Shown here piece by piece: positions 27,924 to 36,440 of a stretch of DNA of 64,000 bases. Position numbers and translations under genes: made by a program. Each line of letters opens with the position of its first letter. Positions within the stretch are counted from its first letter, which is position 1. The notes under the pieces are model-generated. The model saw only the letters and a program-made list of their open reading frames with translations. It ran no database searches and had not been told where the DNA came from. Origin of the DNA: Marinibium conchae (GTDB lineage Bacteria > Pseudomonadota > Gammaproteobacteria > Enterobacterales > Alteromonadaceae); the NCBI RefSeq assembly GCF_015595035.1, contig NZ_JADNRN010000002.1, forward strand, positions 636,647 through 700,646. Direction: 5' to 3'.

Positions 27924-28117
27924 TTTTGCGATAACGTAGGCCTCATTATTACATAATTACTGTTTTAATTTTTATTAATATTAATTAAAACAATAGGTTA
28001 TACATTTGTACATAAATGAGACTTACTATTAGTTCATATTTTGTGCAAGCAACATGTGCGTTATCAAAGTGCTAACGCGCCCGTCGGCCTGAAAATAAAT
28101 GAAACAAAGTGAATAAC

Positions 28118-29980
28118 ATGAAAATTTCTTTGATAGATGTATCAATAGTACTTGCATATCTGGTCGCCATTGTGGCTATTGGTTTCGTTTTGAAAGCGCG
28201 TGCATCAAAGGATATGCAAGCGTATTACCAAGGTGGGAAGAAATTACCTTGGTACATGCTTGGTCTATCCAATGCTAGCGGCATGTTCGATATTTCAGGC
28301 ACGATGTGGCTGGTTACTTTGTGTTTCGTATACGGCTTGAAAAGTATCTGGATACCGTGGTTGTGGCCTGTATTTAACCAGGTGTTTTTAATGGTGTATT
28401 TGTCGATGTGGTTGCGTCGATCGAATGTTCTTACCGGCGCCGAATGGATGCGCACGCGCTTCGGCGACGGGCAGGGCGGTAAACTCGCACACCTAGTGGT
28501 AGTGCTATTCGCCATTATCGGTGTTCTCGGTTTCCTTGCCTATGGTTTTGTTGGGATTGGCAAGTTCATTGAAATATTTATTCCGTGGGAAACAGTATCG
28601 CCTTATTTGCCTTTCGATTTAGCTGACGAAAACGTGCCTTATTTTTACGGCATCTTGTTTACTTCAATTGCTACGCTTTACGTTATGCTCGGCGGGATGA
28701 TGAGTATTGTTTGGGCTGATGTGCTTCAGTTCACGATCATGACTTTCGCAGCGCTAGCTATCGGCATCATTGCGATGGTTTCTATTACGCCAGAGATGCT
28801 TGATGCGGCAGTGCCAGAAGGGTGGGCAAATCCTTTCTTTGGCTGGACACTGGACGTGGACTGGTCGGGTAAAATCGACGAAATCAACGAAAAAATCCTA
28901 TCTGATGGCTATTCGTTGTTCAGTATCTTCGTCATGATGATGGTATTTAAAGGGGTATTAGTAAGTGCTGCTGGACCGGCACCAAACTATGATATGCAGA
29001 AGATTTTGGCAACGAAGTCTCCGCGCGAAGCAGCCTTAATGAGTGGCTTCGTATCCATAGTGTTAATGCCAATTCGCTACTTCATGATTGCTGGTTTCAC
29101 CGTCCTTGCAATTGTTTTCTACGACAAGTTAGACCTGATGTCGGGTGGCAAGCTCGATTTTGAAAACATCCTACCAAGCGCCATTCTTGAATTCGCACCT
29201 GTTGGCATTATGGGCATTTTATTGGCGGGCTTGATTGCAGCCTTTATGTCTACCTTTGCATCGACAGTGAACGCGGCTCCTGCCTACTTGGTGAACGACA
29301 TCTATTTACGCTACATCAACCCAAGCGCGTCAAACAAAACGCTTATCCGAGCGAGCTATTTAGTGTCGGTATCGGTTGTAGTGATCAGTACCATTATTGG
29401 TTTGTATGTACAGAGCATCAATAGTGTTCTGCAATGGTTGGTATCTGGGCTATGGGGTGGCTACGTCATTTCAAATATTTTGAAATGGTATTGGTGGCGT
29501 TTAAATGGCCTCGGTTATTTTTACGGTATGTTGTCGGGTATTGTTGCAGCCTTGGTGTTCCCACCTATATTCAAACTTATCTTCCCGGATGTTGCTGGCG
29601 ACATCGTGCCGCTCACCGTATTTCCGCTTATCTTGGTCTTTTCGGGTCTTATTTGTGTGCTTACAAGCCTGTATACCAAAGAAGACGATCGAGAAGTGCT
29701 GAAGTCCTTTTATAAAACCGTAAACCCTTGGGGTTTCTGGGGCCCAATCAAAGCAGCTGTTTTGAAAGAAAACCCAGACTTCACGCCTAATCCACACTTC
29801 AAACGCGATACGCAAAATATCGTGGTTGGTGTAATTACGCAAACATGCTTGGTAGCTTTGCCCATCTTTATCGTGATTAAAGAGTGGCAATCGATGTCGG
29901 TTACCATGGCGATACTTCTGATAAGTGCCTTAGTCTTGAAAAAGAACTGGTACGATAATTTAAGATCAACAGCATTATGA
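28118..29980 (+). CDS. Sodium/solute symporter (SSS family), probable cellobiose importer
   Basis: 620-aa inner-membrane transporter of the SSS (SLC5-like) family with about 13-14 hydrophobic segments. Family features are VLAYLVAIVAIGFVLKARASKD at the N-terminus, YYQGGKKLPWYMLGLSNASGMFDISG in helix 2, and LAGLIAAFMSTFASTVNAAPAYLVNDIYLRY, the region of the sodium site. The C-terminus is longer than in PutP-type members. ATG at 28118 is preferred over a GTG at 28109. It overlaps the GH94 gene by four bases, so the transported sugar is most simply cellobiose or short cello-oligosaccharides; this is inferred from context. Confidence 0.85.
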   Translation: MKISLIDVSIVLAYLVAIVAIGFVLKARASKDMQAYYQGGKKLPWYMLGLSNASGMFDISGTMWLVTLCFVYGLKSIWIPWLWPVFNQVFLMVYLSMWLRRSNVLTGAEWMRTRFGDGQGGKLAHLVVVLFAIIGVLGFLAYGFVGIGKFIEIFIPWETVSPYLPFDLADENVPYFYGILFTSIATLYVMLGGMMSIVWADVLQFTIMTFAALAIGIIAMVSITPEMLDAAVPEGWANPFFGWTLDVDWSGKIDEINEKILSDGYSLFSIFVMMMVFKGVLVSAAGPAPNYDMQKILATKSPREAALMSGFVSIVLMPIRYFMIAGFTVLAIVFYDKLDLMSGGKLDFENILPSAILEFAPVGIMGILLAGLIAAFMSTFASTVNAAPAYLVNDIYLRYINPSASNKTLIRASYLVSVSVVVISTIIGLYVQSINSVLQWLVSGLWGGYVISNILKWYWWRLNGLGYFYGMLSGIVAALVFPPIFKLIFPDVAGDIVPLTVFPLILVFSGLICVLTSLYTKEDDREVLKSFYKTVNPWGFWGPIKAAVLKENPDFTPNPHFKRDTQNIVVGVITQTCLVALPIFIVIKEWQSMSVTMAILLISALVLKKNWYDNLRSTAL

Positions 29981-32439
29981 GCAATTTAAATAAAAAATAC
30001 GGTCATTTTGATGACGCAAATTACGAATACGTTATCACTAGTCCATTCACCCCAACGCCTTGGATAAATTATCTTGGAAACGATGGTTTTCATGGCTTGA
30101 TTTCGAATACTGCTGGTGGGTATTGTTTTTACCGAGATCCTAAATTTCGTCGTCTAACGCGCTATCGTTATAATAACGTGCCAGTGGATACAGGTGGTCG
30201 TTATTTTTATTTCAAGACTGATGATGAAATGTGGTCTGCCTCGGGTCGTCCTGTTGAGACCGAACTTGATCACTTTGAATGTCGGCATGGCATGGGCTAT
30301 AGCAAATTCTTGGCAACCAAAGGCAACATTAGCTCTGAGTTAACCTGTTTCGTCCCTCTTGGCGAAACCGCTGAAGTACATAAGTTGATCGTAACAAATA
30401 ATGGTTCTAGCGCGACTGACCTTAGCATGTTCTCATATATCGAGTGGTGTTTATGGAACGCAGAAGACGATGGTGCCAATTTTCAGCGCAACCTGTCGAC
30501 CGGTGAAGTTGAGATTGAAGGCAGCACACTTTTTCACAAAACCGAATATCGTGAGCGTCGCGATCACTATTCCTTCTTTCATGTCAATCAGCCTATTACT
30601 GGCTTTGATACTGACCGCGAATCATTTTTAGGGCCATACAGGGGTGTTCATAAACCGCTAGCAGTAACTAATGGGCAATCTACGAACTCTAAAGCTCATG
30701 GCTGGTCTCCTATTGCCTCACATCACGTTAATATGAAGCTAGCACCCGGTGAAAGTAAAGAATTCATGTTTGTTTTGGGCTACGTTGAAGTAGCGCATGA
30801 GCAAAAGTGGGAAGCACCAGGCGTTATCAACAAAGCACCTGCGAATGAGCTGATAGCAAGGTTTGACAGCACTGAAAAGGTTGATGCGGCGCTTGCAGCA
30901 CTAAATACCTACTGGCACGATTTGTTGAATAAGTGTCATGTAAAAACCCCAGATGACCGCTTTAACCGAGCCTTGAACATTTGGAATCAATATCAAAATA
31001 TGGTGACTTTTAACCTATCTCGAAGTGCTTCATTTTATGAGTCTGGCATTGGCAGAGGTATGGGATTCAGAGATTCCAACCAAGACACAATTGGTTTTGC
31101 ACACATGGTGCCAGAAAAGGTAAGAGAGAGAATACTCGACCTTTCGGCCACACAAAAAGCAGACGGGTCAGCATATCACCAATATCAGCCTTTAACGAAA
31201 AAGGGTAACAGTGCAATTGGTGGTAACTTCAACGATGATCCTATGTGGATGGTGTTTTCGACCTGCAATTATATTAAAGAAACTGGCGACTTCAGCATAC
31301 TCGATGAGTTAGTCCCTTACGATAATGACGAAAGTAATAAAGCAACTCACTTCGATCACTTAAATCGTGCTTTTAATCATGTGGTGAATAATTTGGGGCC
31401 GCATAAGCTTCCTTTGATAGGTCGCGCAGACTGGAATGACTGTTTGAATTTAAACTGTTTCTCGACAGATCCAAATGAATCTTTCCAAACCACTCAACGT
31501 GGTGATTCGAACGTAGCTGAATCCCTCATGATTGCTGGGCAATTTGTAGCTTATGGTCAAGAGTTTGTAAGTCTGTGCAACGAGCTAGGTAAAGGCTCAC
31601 TCGCTGAAAGCTGCCAGCAACATATTGATGCAATGAAAGCAGCGATAGATGCGCATGGCTGGGACGGAGAGTGGTTTCTTCGTGCTTACAATGCACTTGG
31701 TGATAAAGTGGGTAGTAAGGATAACAAGGAAGGTAAGATATTTATTGAATCTCAAGGTTTCTGCGTTATGGCCGGCATCGGCTTAGACGACGGTAGGGCA
31801 GCCAAAGCATTGCAGTCAGTTGACAAGCATCTTGCGACTGAACACGGCGTAATGCTGCAACAACCCGCGTATTCCGAATATGATAAATACCTTGGGGAAA
31901 TTACCTCTTATCCTCCAGGTTATAAAGAAAATGCCGGTATTTTTTGTCATAACAACCCATGGATTGTGATTGCAGAAGCGATGCTCGGGAATGGCAACAA
32001 GAGCTTTGACTACTTTTCGCGTATAACCCCATCATTTTTGCAAGACATACAAGATTTGCGTAAAAGTGAACCTTATGTCTATAGTCAAATGGTGGCAGGA
32101 AAAGATGCCGCAACACCGGGGCAAGCGAAAAACTCGTGGCTAACGGGCACCGCGGCTTGGTGTTATTATGCTGCCGTTCACTATATTCTGGGTATTCAAC
32201 CGGACTATAAAGGCTTGGCATTGAAGCCGTGTTTACCCGAAGCTTGGCCAGAAATCGAAGTGACTCGTGCATATCGCGGAGCCACTTATCACATAAAAAT
32301 GAGCAACCCTGATAATATCTCTGCTGGTGTACTAAGGCTTGTAGTTGATGGCGAAGAGCAAGAATCAAACATTATTGATTATGCTAAGTACCATGGTGAA
32401 CACAAGGTAGAGCTGACCATATTAAAGGCAAGAGGCTAG
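29977..32439 (+). CDS. Cellobiose phosphorylase (GH94)
   Basis: Cytoplasmic phosphorolysis of cellobiose to alpha-glucose-1-phosphate and glucose. The 820-aa protein is nearly colinear with characterised cellobiose phosphorylases (about 820 aa): YGHFDDANYEYVITSPFTPTPW at the N-terminus, the domain YRERRDHYSFF, MGFRDSNQDTIGF, GRADWNDCLNLNCFST with the catalytic acid Asp488, and YPPGYKENAGIFCHNNPW. The absence of a signal peptide agrees with intracellular action. It is the middle gene of symporter-GH94-GH5, overlapping the first by four bases and one base from the next. Cellodextrin phosphorylase is less likely given the length and motifs. Confidence 0.93.
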   Translation: MSNLNKKYGHFDDANYEYVITSPFTPTPWINYLGNDGFHGLISNTAGGYCFYRDPKFRRLTRYRYNNVPVDTGGRYFYFKTDDEMWSASGRPVETELDHFECRHGMGYSKFLATKGNISSELTCFVPLGETAEVHKLIVTNNGSSATDLSMFSYIEWCLWNAEDDGANFQRNLSTGEVEIEGSTLFHKTEYRERRDHYSFFHVNQPITGFDTDRESFLGPYRGVHKPLAVTNGQSTNSKAHGWSPIASHHVNMKLAPGESKEFMFVLGYVEVAHEQKWEAPGVINKAPANELIARFDSTEKVDAALAALNTYWHDLLNKCHVKTPDDRFNRALNIWNQYQNMVTFNLSRSASFYESGIGRGMGFRDSNQDTIGFAHMVPEKVRERILDLSATQKADGSAYHQYQPLTKKGNSAIGGNFNDDPMWMVFSTCNYIKETGDFSILDELVPYDNDESNKATHFDHLNRAFNHVVNNLGPHKLPLIGRADWNDCLNLNCFSTDPNESFQTTQRGDSNVAESLMIAGQFVAYGQEFVSLCNELGKGSLAESCQQHIDAMKAAIDAHGWDGEWFLRAYNALGDKVGSKDNKEGKIFIESQGFCVMAGIGLDDGRAAKALQSVDKHLATEHGVMLQQPAYSEYDKYLGEITSYPPGYKENAGIFCHNNPWIVIAEAMLGNGNKSFDYFSRITPSFLQDIQDLRKSEPYVYSQMVAGKDAATPGQAKNSWLTGTAAWCYYAAVHYILGIQPDYKGLALKPCLPEAWPEIEVTRAYRGATYHIKMSNPDNISAGVLRLVVDGEEQESNIIDYAKYHGEHKVELTILKARG

Positions 32440-32440
32440 C

Positions 32441-33523
32441 ATGAAAGTGTTGATTGCAAAAAAATTTATATTTACGTTTATTTTGAGTCTATTTATAAGC
32501 GCTTTTGCTTATTCAGCAGAACTGCAAAAGGATTGGTGGAATATTGCCTACCCTAGTGCATTTGATAACAGCAGCTTGAAGCCTCAGGCGTTTATTAAGG
32601 TTGATGGAAATAGACTTGTTGATGCTAAAGGGAGTGCTTTTCTCTTCAAAGGGATGAACGTTGCGGCTCCCGATAAACTTGTTGCCGACAACCAATGGAA
32701 CAAAGCACTTTTCGAAGAGCTAAAAGACTGGGGAGTGAATGTCATTCGCCTTCCCATTCATCCTATAGGCTGGCGTGCCACAGGCGAACAAGACTATTTG
32801 GCGTTAATTGATGAAGCGGTAGTATGGGCTAACGACTTAGATATTTATCTAATTATTGATTGGCATTCAATTGGCTACCTACCAGACGGCTTGTTTCAGC
32901 ACCCTATGTACGAAACGACAGAACAAGAAACACTGAAGTTCTGGCAAACAATCGCCAAGCGTTACGTGGGTGTGTCAACTATTGCGGTCTATGAAATATT
33001 CAACGAGCCAACGGATATTGGCGGTAAGGCGGGCACTGCAGATTGGAAGGAATGGAAAGCATTCAATGAAAAAGTGATTGATGTAATTTATGCCCACGAT
33101 CGCAATGTCATCCCATTAGTTGCAGGCTTTAACTGGGCATACGATTTGCGCCCAGTGATGACAGACCCGATTGAGCGCCCAGGTATTGCCTACGTTTCAC
33201 ATCCGTATCCACAAAAGGAGCAAGTACCTGATGGTAACAAAGAGACCTTCTTCAAATTGTGGGACCAAGCATGGGGCGATGTGGCTAAAACTCATCCCAT
33301 CATTGCAACAGAGCTGGGTTGGGTAAATGCCGATGGCTATGGCGCTCATATTCCGGTAATTAACGATGGCTCATACGGGCCAATGATTATTGAATACATG
33401 AACGAGCGAAATATTTCATGGGTTGCTTGGTGTTTCGATCCTGATTGGTCGCCAACCATGATCAAGAACTGGGATTTTGAACCCACTCAACAGGGCGCTT
33501 TTTTCAAACAGGCACTCCGCTAA
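32441..33523 (+). CDS. Secreted GH5 endoglucanase-type hydrolase
   Basis: 360-aa glycoside hydrolase family 5 enzyme with a signal peptide to about residue 26 (ISAFAYSAE) and a TIM-barrel catalytic domain. The acid/base is Glu189 in IFNEPT and the nucleophile Glu291 in ATELGW; VIRLPIHPIGW, IIDWHSI and YVSHPYPQ are other conserved strands. There is no carbohydrate-binding module. Beta-1,4-glucanase activity producing cellobiose fits the upstream phosphorylase, though GH5 also includes mannanases. It starts one base after GH94 and ends in a tail-to-tail overlap with the LacI gene. Confidence 0.88.
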   Translation: MKVLIAKKFIFTFILSLFISAFAYSAELQKDWWNIAYPSAFDNSSLKPQAFIKVDGNRLVDAKGSAFLFKGMNVAAPDKLVADNQWNKALFEELKDWGVNVIRLPIHPIGWRATGEQDYLALIDEAVVWANDLDIYLIIDWHSIGYLPDGLFQHPMYETTEQETLKFWQTIAKRYVGVSTIAVYEIFNEPTDIGGKAGTADWKEWKAFNEKVIDVIYAHDRNVIPLVAGFNWAYDLRPVMTDPIERPGIAYVSHPYPQKEQVPDGNKETFFKLWDQAWGDVAKTHPIIATELGWVNADGYGAHIPVINDGSYGPMIIEYMNERNISWVAWCFDPDWSPTMIKNWDFEPTQQGAFFKQALR

Positions 33524-34536
33524 CGGGGAACTGGGCCAGTACTTTGTCTAACAACTAGTTCAAAAGGTAATTCAGTGATTTTCTGTGCTGGTTTGTTGCC
33601 TCTTAGCTGCTCTAGTAGCACCCGCATACAATTTCTACCAATGTCCTCCAATGGTTGACGAATAGTCGTCAACTTTGGATACATCAGCTTAGAGTACGAA
33701 ATATCGTCGAAGCCAATAACTGAGATATCCTGCGGTATGCGGTAGTCGTATTCACGAAGCGTATTCATTGCACCAATTGCCATATCATCACTGAAACAAA
33801 AAACAGCCGTTGGGCGATGGCGTAATCGCAACAACTTCTCCATCGCTTCAATGCCGGATTCAGTGCGATAGTCACCTCGAATAATCAAATTTCGGTTTAT
33901 TTCTATATTAGCTTCCGTCAGTGCTTGTTTGTAACCTGCAAGACGGTCGAGGGTACTAGGCGTATCTTTCGGCCCCATCACAGCTGCAATGCAGGTATGG
34001 CCTAAATCCAGCAAATGCTGCACCGCTGTTCTAGCGCCCGCTTTGTTGTCTATCACTACCTTATAAATATCATCATTCGCGATTTCTTCACATGAATTGA
34101 CTAATGGCGGCAATTGTTCAGAAATTGGTTTATCTGTTTTCAGAGAAAAAGGCAGGTTTGGTGTGAATATAAGAATACCATCGGCTTGGCCAGAGGTAAC
34201 CATATCGGCGTAATGCTGCTCGCGCTCCTCTTGGTTTTGAGTATCACCTAATAATACACAGTAACCAGCCTTATGAGCTTCACTTTCAATGGCACGGATA
34301 ATTCCTGCGTTTACCTGATTTGTGATATCTGGCATAACAACAACAACGTTACCACTTTTCTGGGTGCGCAGACTTGCCCCAAAGCGATTCGGTTTATAAC
34401 CTGTCGCTTTGATCGCTTCAAGCACGCGCTTACGCGTATCTTCGCTTACTAACTCTGGGCTCCGCAATGTTCGACTTACCGTTGCGGACGACACTCCCGA
34501 CTGGCTAGCAATATCTTTGATTCCAATTTTGGACAC
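33520..34536 (-). CDS. LacI-family transcriptional repressor
   Basis: 338-aa repressor. The N-terminal helix-turn-helix is GIKDIASQSGVSSATVSRTL (residues 4-24), then the hinge helix region KPNRFGASLRTQKSG and a periplasmic-binding-protein-like sugar domain. The stop overlaps the GH5 stop region by three bases on the opposite strand. LacI-type palindromes upstream of its own gene, the permease, and the receptor/symporter pair make it the likely regulator of the cellobiose region. A sugar effector such as cellobiose or glucose is inferred. Confidence 0.92.
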   Translation of the reverse strand: MSKIGIKDIASQSGVSSATVSRTLRSPELVSEDTRKRVLEAIKATGYKPNRFGASLRTQKSGNVVVVMPDITNQVNAGIIRAIESEAHKAGYCVLLGDTQNQEEREQHYADMVTSGQADGILIFTPNLPFSLKTDKPISEQLPPLVNSCEEIANDDIYKVVIDNKAGARTAVQHLLDLGHTCIAAVMGPKDTPSTLDRLAGYKQALTEANIEINRNLIIRGDYRTESGIEAMEKLLRLRHRPTAVFCFSDDMAIGAMNTLREYDYRIPQDISVIGFDDISYSKLMYPKLTTIRQPLEDIGRNCMRVLLEQLRGNKPAQKITELPFELVVRQSTGPVPR

Positions 34537-34609
34537 AGCAATATCTCTTATTTTTCAGCTTTACTTCAGCGCGCTTTTTACATTTCGTTGATCAATGAAT
34601 CACATCGAA

Positions 34610-34630
34610 TGCAACCGTTTACATAAACGG
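34610..34630. promoter_or_regulatory. LacI-type operator near the repressor gene
   Basis: TGCAACCGTTTACA (34610-34623) matches TGNAANCGNTTNCA at every fixed position and overlaps a second symmetrical element ending TAAACGG at 34630. About 75 bases upstream of the LacI gene start, so autoregulation is likely. Confidence 0.7.
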
Positions 34631-34735
34631 TATGTTTAGTGCGATAGCATAGCATTTGTTAATAAAAATGCATGAAAAAAACAAAAAAACTCAGGTTTTT
34701 TTATTGCAATTGTCATTCAATATCTGTACTTTCTA

Positions 34736-34749
34736 TGAAAACGTTTACA
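34736..34749. promoter_or_regulatory. LacI-type operator near the permease
   Basis: TGAAAACGTTTACA fits TGNAANCGNTTNCA at every fixed position, with a near-symmetric AAACGTTT centre. It lies about 190 bases before the permease ATG, upstream of the tandem repeat array. Confidence 0.7.
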
Positions 34750-34815
34750 TTATACATTTTAATAAAAAATATACATCTTATTTACAATAAGTAGCTTGGT
34801 TTTACTTCATCAAGC

Positions 34816-34906
34816 GTTAAAAAGCGAAACGGTAACAAGCTAAACAGTAAAAAGCTAAGCAGTAAAAAGCTAAACAGTAAAAAGCCAACCAGTAAAACGC
34901 TATGCG
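34816..34906 (+). repeat. 15-bp tandem repeat array in the permease leader
   Basis: Five to six head-to-tail units of consensus GTAAAAAGCTAAACA: units begin at 34816 (16 bases, diverged), 34832, 34847, 34862, 34877 and 34892. The three central units differ from each other by at most three bases. The array lies between the operator at 34736 and the ribosome site at 34926. Each unit contains TAA in frame, so it is not coding. Function unknown. Confidence 0.88.
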
Positions 34907-34936
34907 CCAAAAATTAAGCGCAAAAAAGGAACTTCA

Positions 34937-36199
34937 ATGAGCACAGTAAATGCGCAAGCACCCAGTCAGCAACCGTCATATTATCTGCCGCTTGCAATTC
35001 TCACCTCTCTTTTCTTTATGTGGGGCTTTATTACAAGTCTAAATGACATCCTAATCCCACATTTGAAGGCTTTGTTCGACCTTACTTATCTTAAGGCAAT
35101 GGCTGTTAACTCGGCCTTCTTTGGCGCATACGCCCTAGTATCTTATCCCGCCGGTATTATGGTTAAAAAAACCGGTTATCAAAAAGGCTTGGTTATAGGC
35201 CTTGTAATCGCTTCAATAGGTTGTGTTGGTTTTGCTATGGCCGCAGACGTGCATCAATATTCAGTTTTTCTATTAGCTTTATTCGTGTTGGCTTCTGGAA
35301 TAACAATATTGCAAGTCTCGGCCAACCCATTTGTGTCGCACTTAGGCCCTGAAAAGACGGCCTCCAGTCGACTTACACTTACCCAAGCATTTAATAGCTT
35401 GGGTACTACTTTGGCACCGGCTTTTGGCTCGGTTTTCATCTTGTCGGTTGCTGTTTTAAGCGCTGAACAACTGGCCCTTTTGGATCCTGAGCAACTTAGC
35501 CAGTATTATCTCGACCAAGCCTCGTCAGTGAAATTTCCATATTATTTGTTGGCAACAGTGCTGTTTTCATTAGCGATAATCTTTAGCTTCATAAAGTTAC
35601 CTAATTTAAAACAAGATGAAGAAGCCGTTATCGACCCCAATGATTCTGTTTGGAAGCATAAGCACTTAATTCTTGGTGTAATCGCAATTTTTATGTACGT
35701 TGGTGGCGAAGTGGCTATTGGTAGTTTCCTGGTTAATTTCTTCAAAGAACCAAATATAGCGGGGCTTGCCGAGAAGCAGGGCGCCACTTATGTTACTTAT
35801 TATTGGGGCGGCGCAATGATTGGCCGCTTTATTGGAGCTTACGTAATGCTCAAGGTTGCGGCAAATAGGGTACTGACCTTTAACGCCATCATGGTGCTTA
35901 TATTGGTTGCAGTAACGATATTGACTGACGGAAAAGTTGCTATGTGGTCAATCATTGCAGTGGGTTTCTTCAATTCAATAATGTTCCCAACCATTTTTAG
36001 TTTGGCAATACACAAACTAGGCGCATTGAGTAGTCGTGGGTCGGGCTTCCTGTGTGTGGCAATTGTAGGTGGGGCCTTGATTCCACCATTGCAGGGCTTG
36101 GTTGCAGATTCAATTGGCATTCAGTTGTCGTTTATCGTACCCATATTCTGTTATTTGTATATTGCATTCTATGGTTTCAAAGGTTACAAGCCAAATTAA
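34937..36199 (+). CDS. FucP/GluP-family MFS sugar permease
   Basis: 420-aa major facilitator with 12 hydrophobic segments of the fucose/glucose-galactose permease group. Hallmarks: FFMWGFITSLNDILIPHLK in helix 1, the SAFFGAYALVSYPAGIMVKKTGYQKGL segment, VSANPFVSHLGP in helix 4-5 and RGSGFLCVAIVGGALIPPLQG late in the protein. With a LacI-type operator upstream and cellobiose genes alongside, glucose uptake is the most natural role, but fucose, galactose or others are possible. It starts at ATG 34937 behind AAGGA. Confidence 0.88.
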   Translation: MSTVNAQAPSQQPSYYLPLAILTSLFFMWGFITSLNDILIPHLKALFDLTYLKAMAVNSAFFGAYALVSYPAGIMVKKTGYQKGLVIGLVIASIGCVGFAMAADVHQYSVFLLALFVLASGITILQVSANPFVSHLGPEKTASSRLTLTQAFNSLGTTLAPAFGSVFILSVAVLSAEQLALLDPEQLSQYYLDQASSVKFPYYLLATVLFSLAIIFSFIKLPNLKQDEEAVIDPNDSVWKHKHLILGVIAIFMYVGGEVAIGSFLVNFFKEPNIAGLAEKQGATYVTYYWGGAMIGRFIGAYVMLKVAANRVLTFNAIMVLILVAVTILTDGKVAMWSIIAVGFFNSIMFPTIFSLAIHKLGALSSRGSGFLCVAIVGGALIPPLQGLVADSIGIQLSFIVPIFCYLYIAFYGFKGYKPN

Positions 36200-36247
36200 A
36201 CGTCTTTATCAGAACACTCTTTCGTAGCGAGTGTGAGTAAAATATCT

Positions 36248-36286
36248 AAGCGCCTTTGCAATCTATTGTTAGGGCGCTTTTTATTT
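36248..36286 (+). terminator. Rho-independent terminator after the sugar permease
   Basis: Stem AAGCGCC (36248-36254) with GGCGCTT (36273-36279), an 18-base loop, followed by TTTATTTG. It is 49 bases after the permease stop. Confidence 0.7.
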
Positions 36287-36440
36287 GTGTTGCACATTTC
36301 ATGCTAGGCTCTATAGTAATTGAAATATATGGGCCTCATACACGTTCTTTTCTTACAAGAGCGCCTTCCAACATGGGTTTTTGAAGGGTCAAAAATGACT
36401 CATTGCTTGAATCATGACAGCAAATTCTATAAGGAATTAT

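Larger units (their letters stand above)
27537..28117. other. Divergent control region, TonB receptor / cellobiose operon
   Basis: 581 A/T-rich bases without a credible gene. Contents: three LacI-type operator-like sites (27719-27732, 27886-27899, 27910-27923) and an inverted repeat GCGTTA/TAACGC (28058-28063 with 28073-28078) close to the symporter start. The two GTAAACGATT cores at 27887 and 27911 are direct repeats. I could not fix promoter positions by eye in so A/T-rich a stretch. Confidence 0.6.
34537..34936. other. Divergent control region, LacI gene / sugar permease
   Basis: 400 bases with no ORF of merit. It holds two LacI-type operators (34610-34623 and 34736-34749), a 7-bp inverted repeat CCGTTTA-CA-TAAACGG overlapping the first (34615-34630), an A/T-rich promoter zone, and a 15-bp tandem repeat array that ends 30 bases before the permease ATG. 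An AAGGA ribosome site lies at 34926-34930. Confidence 0.65.
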
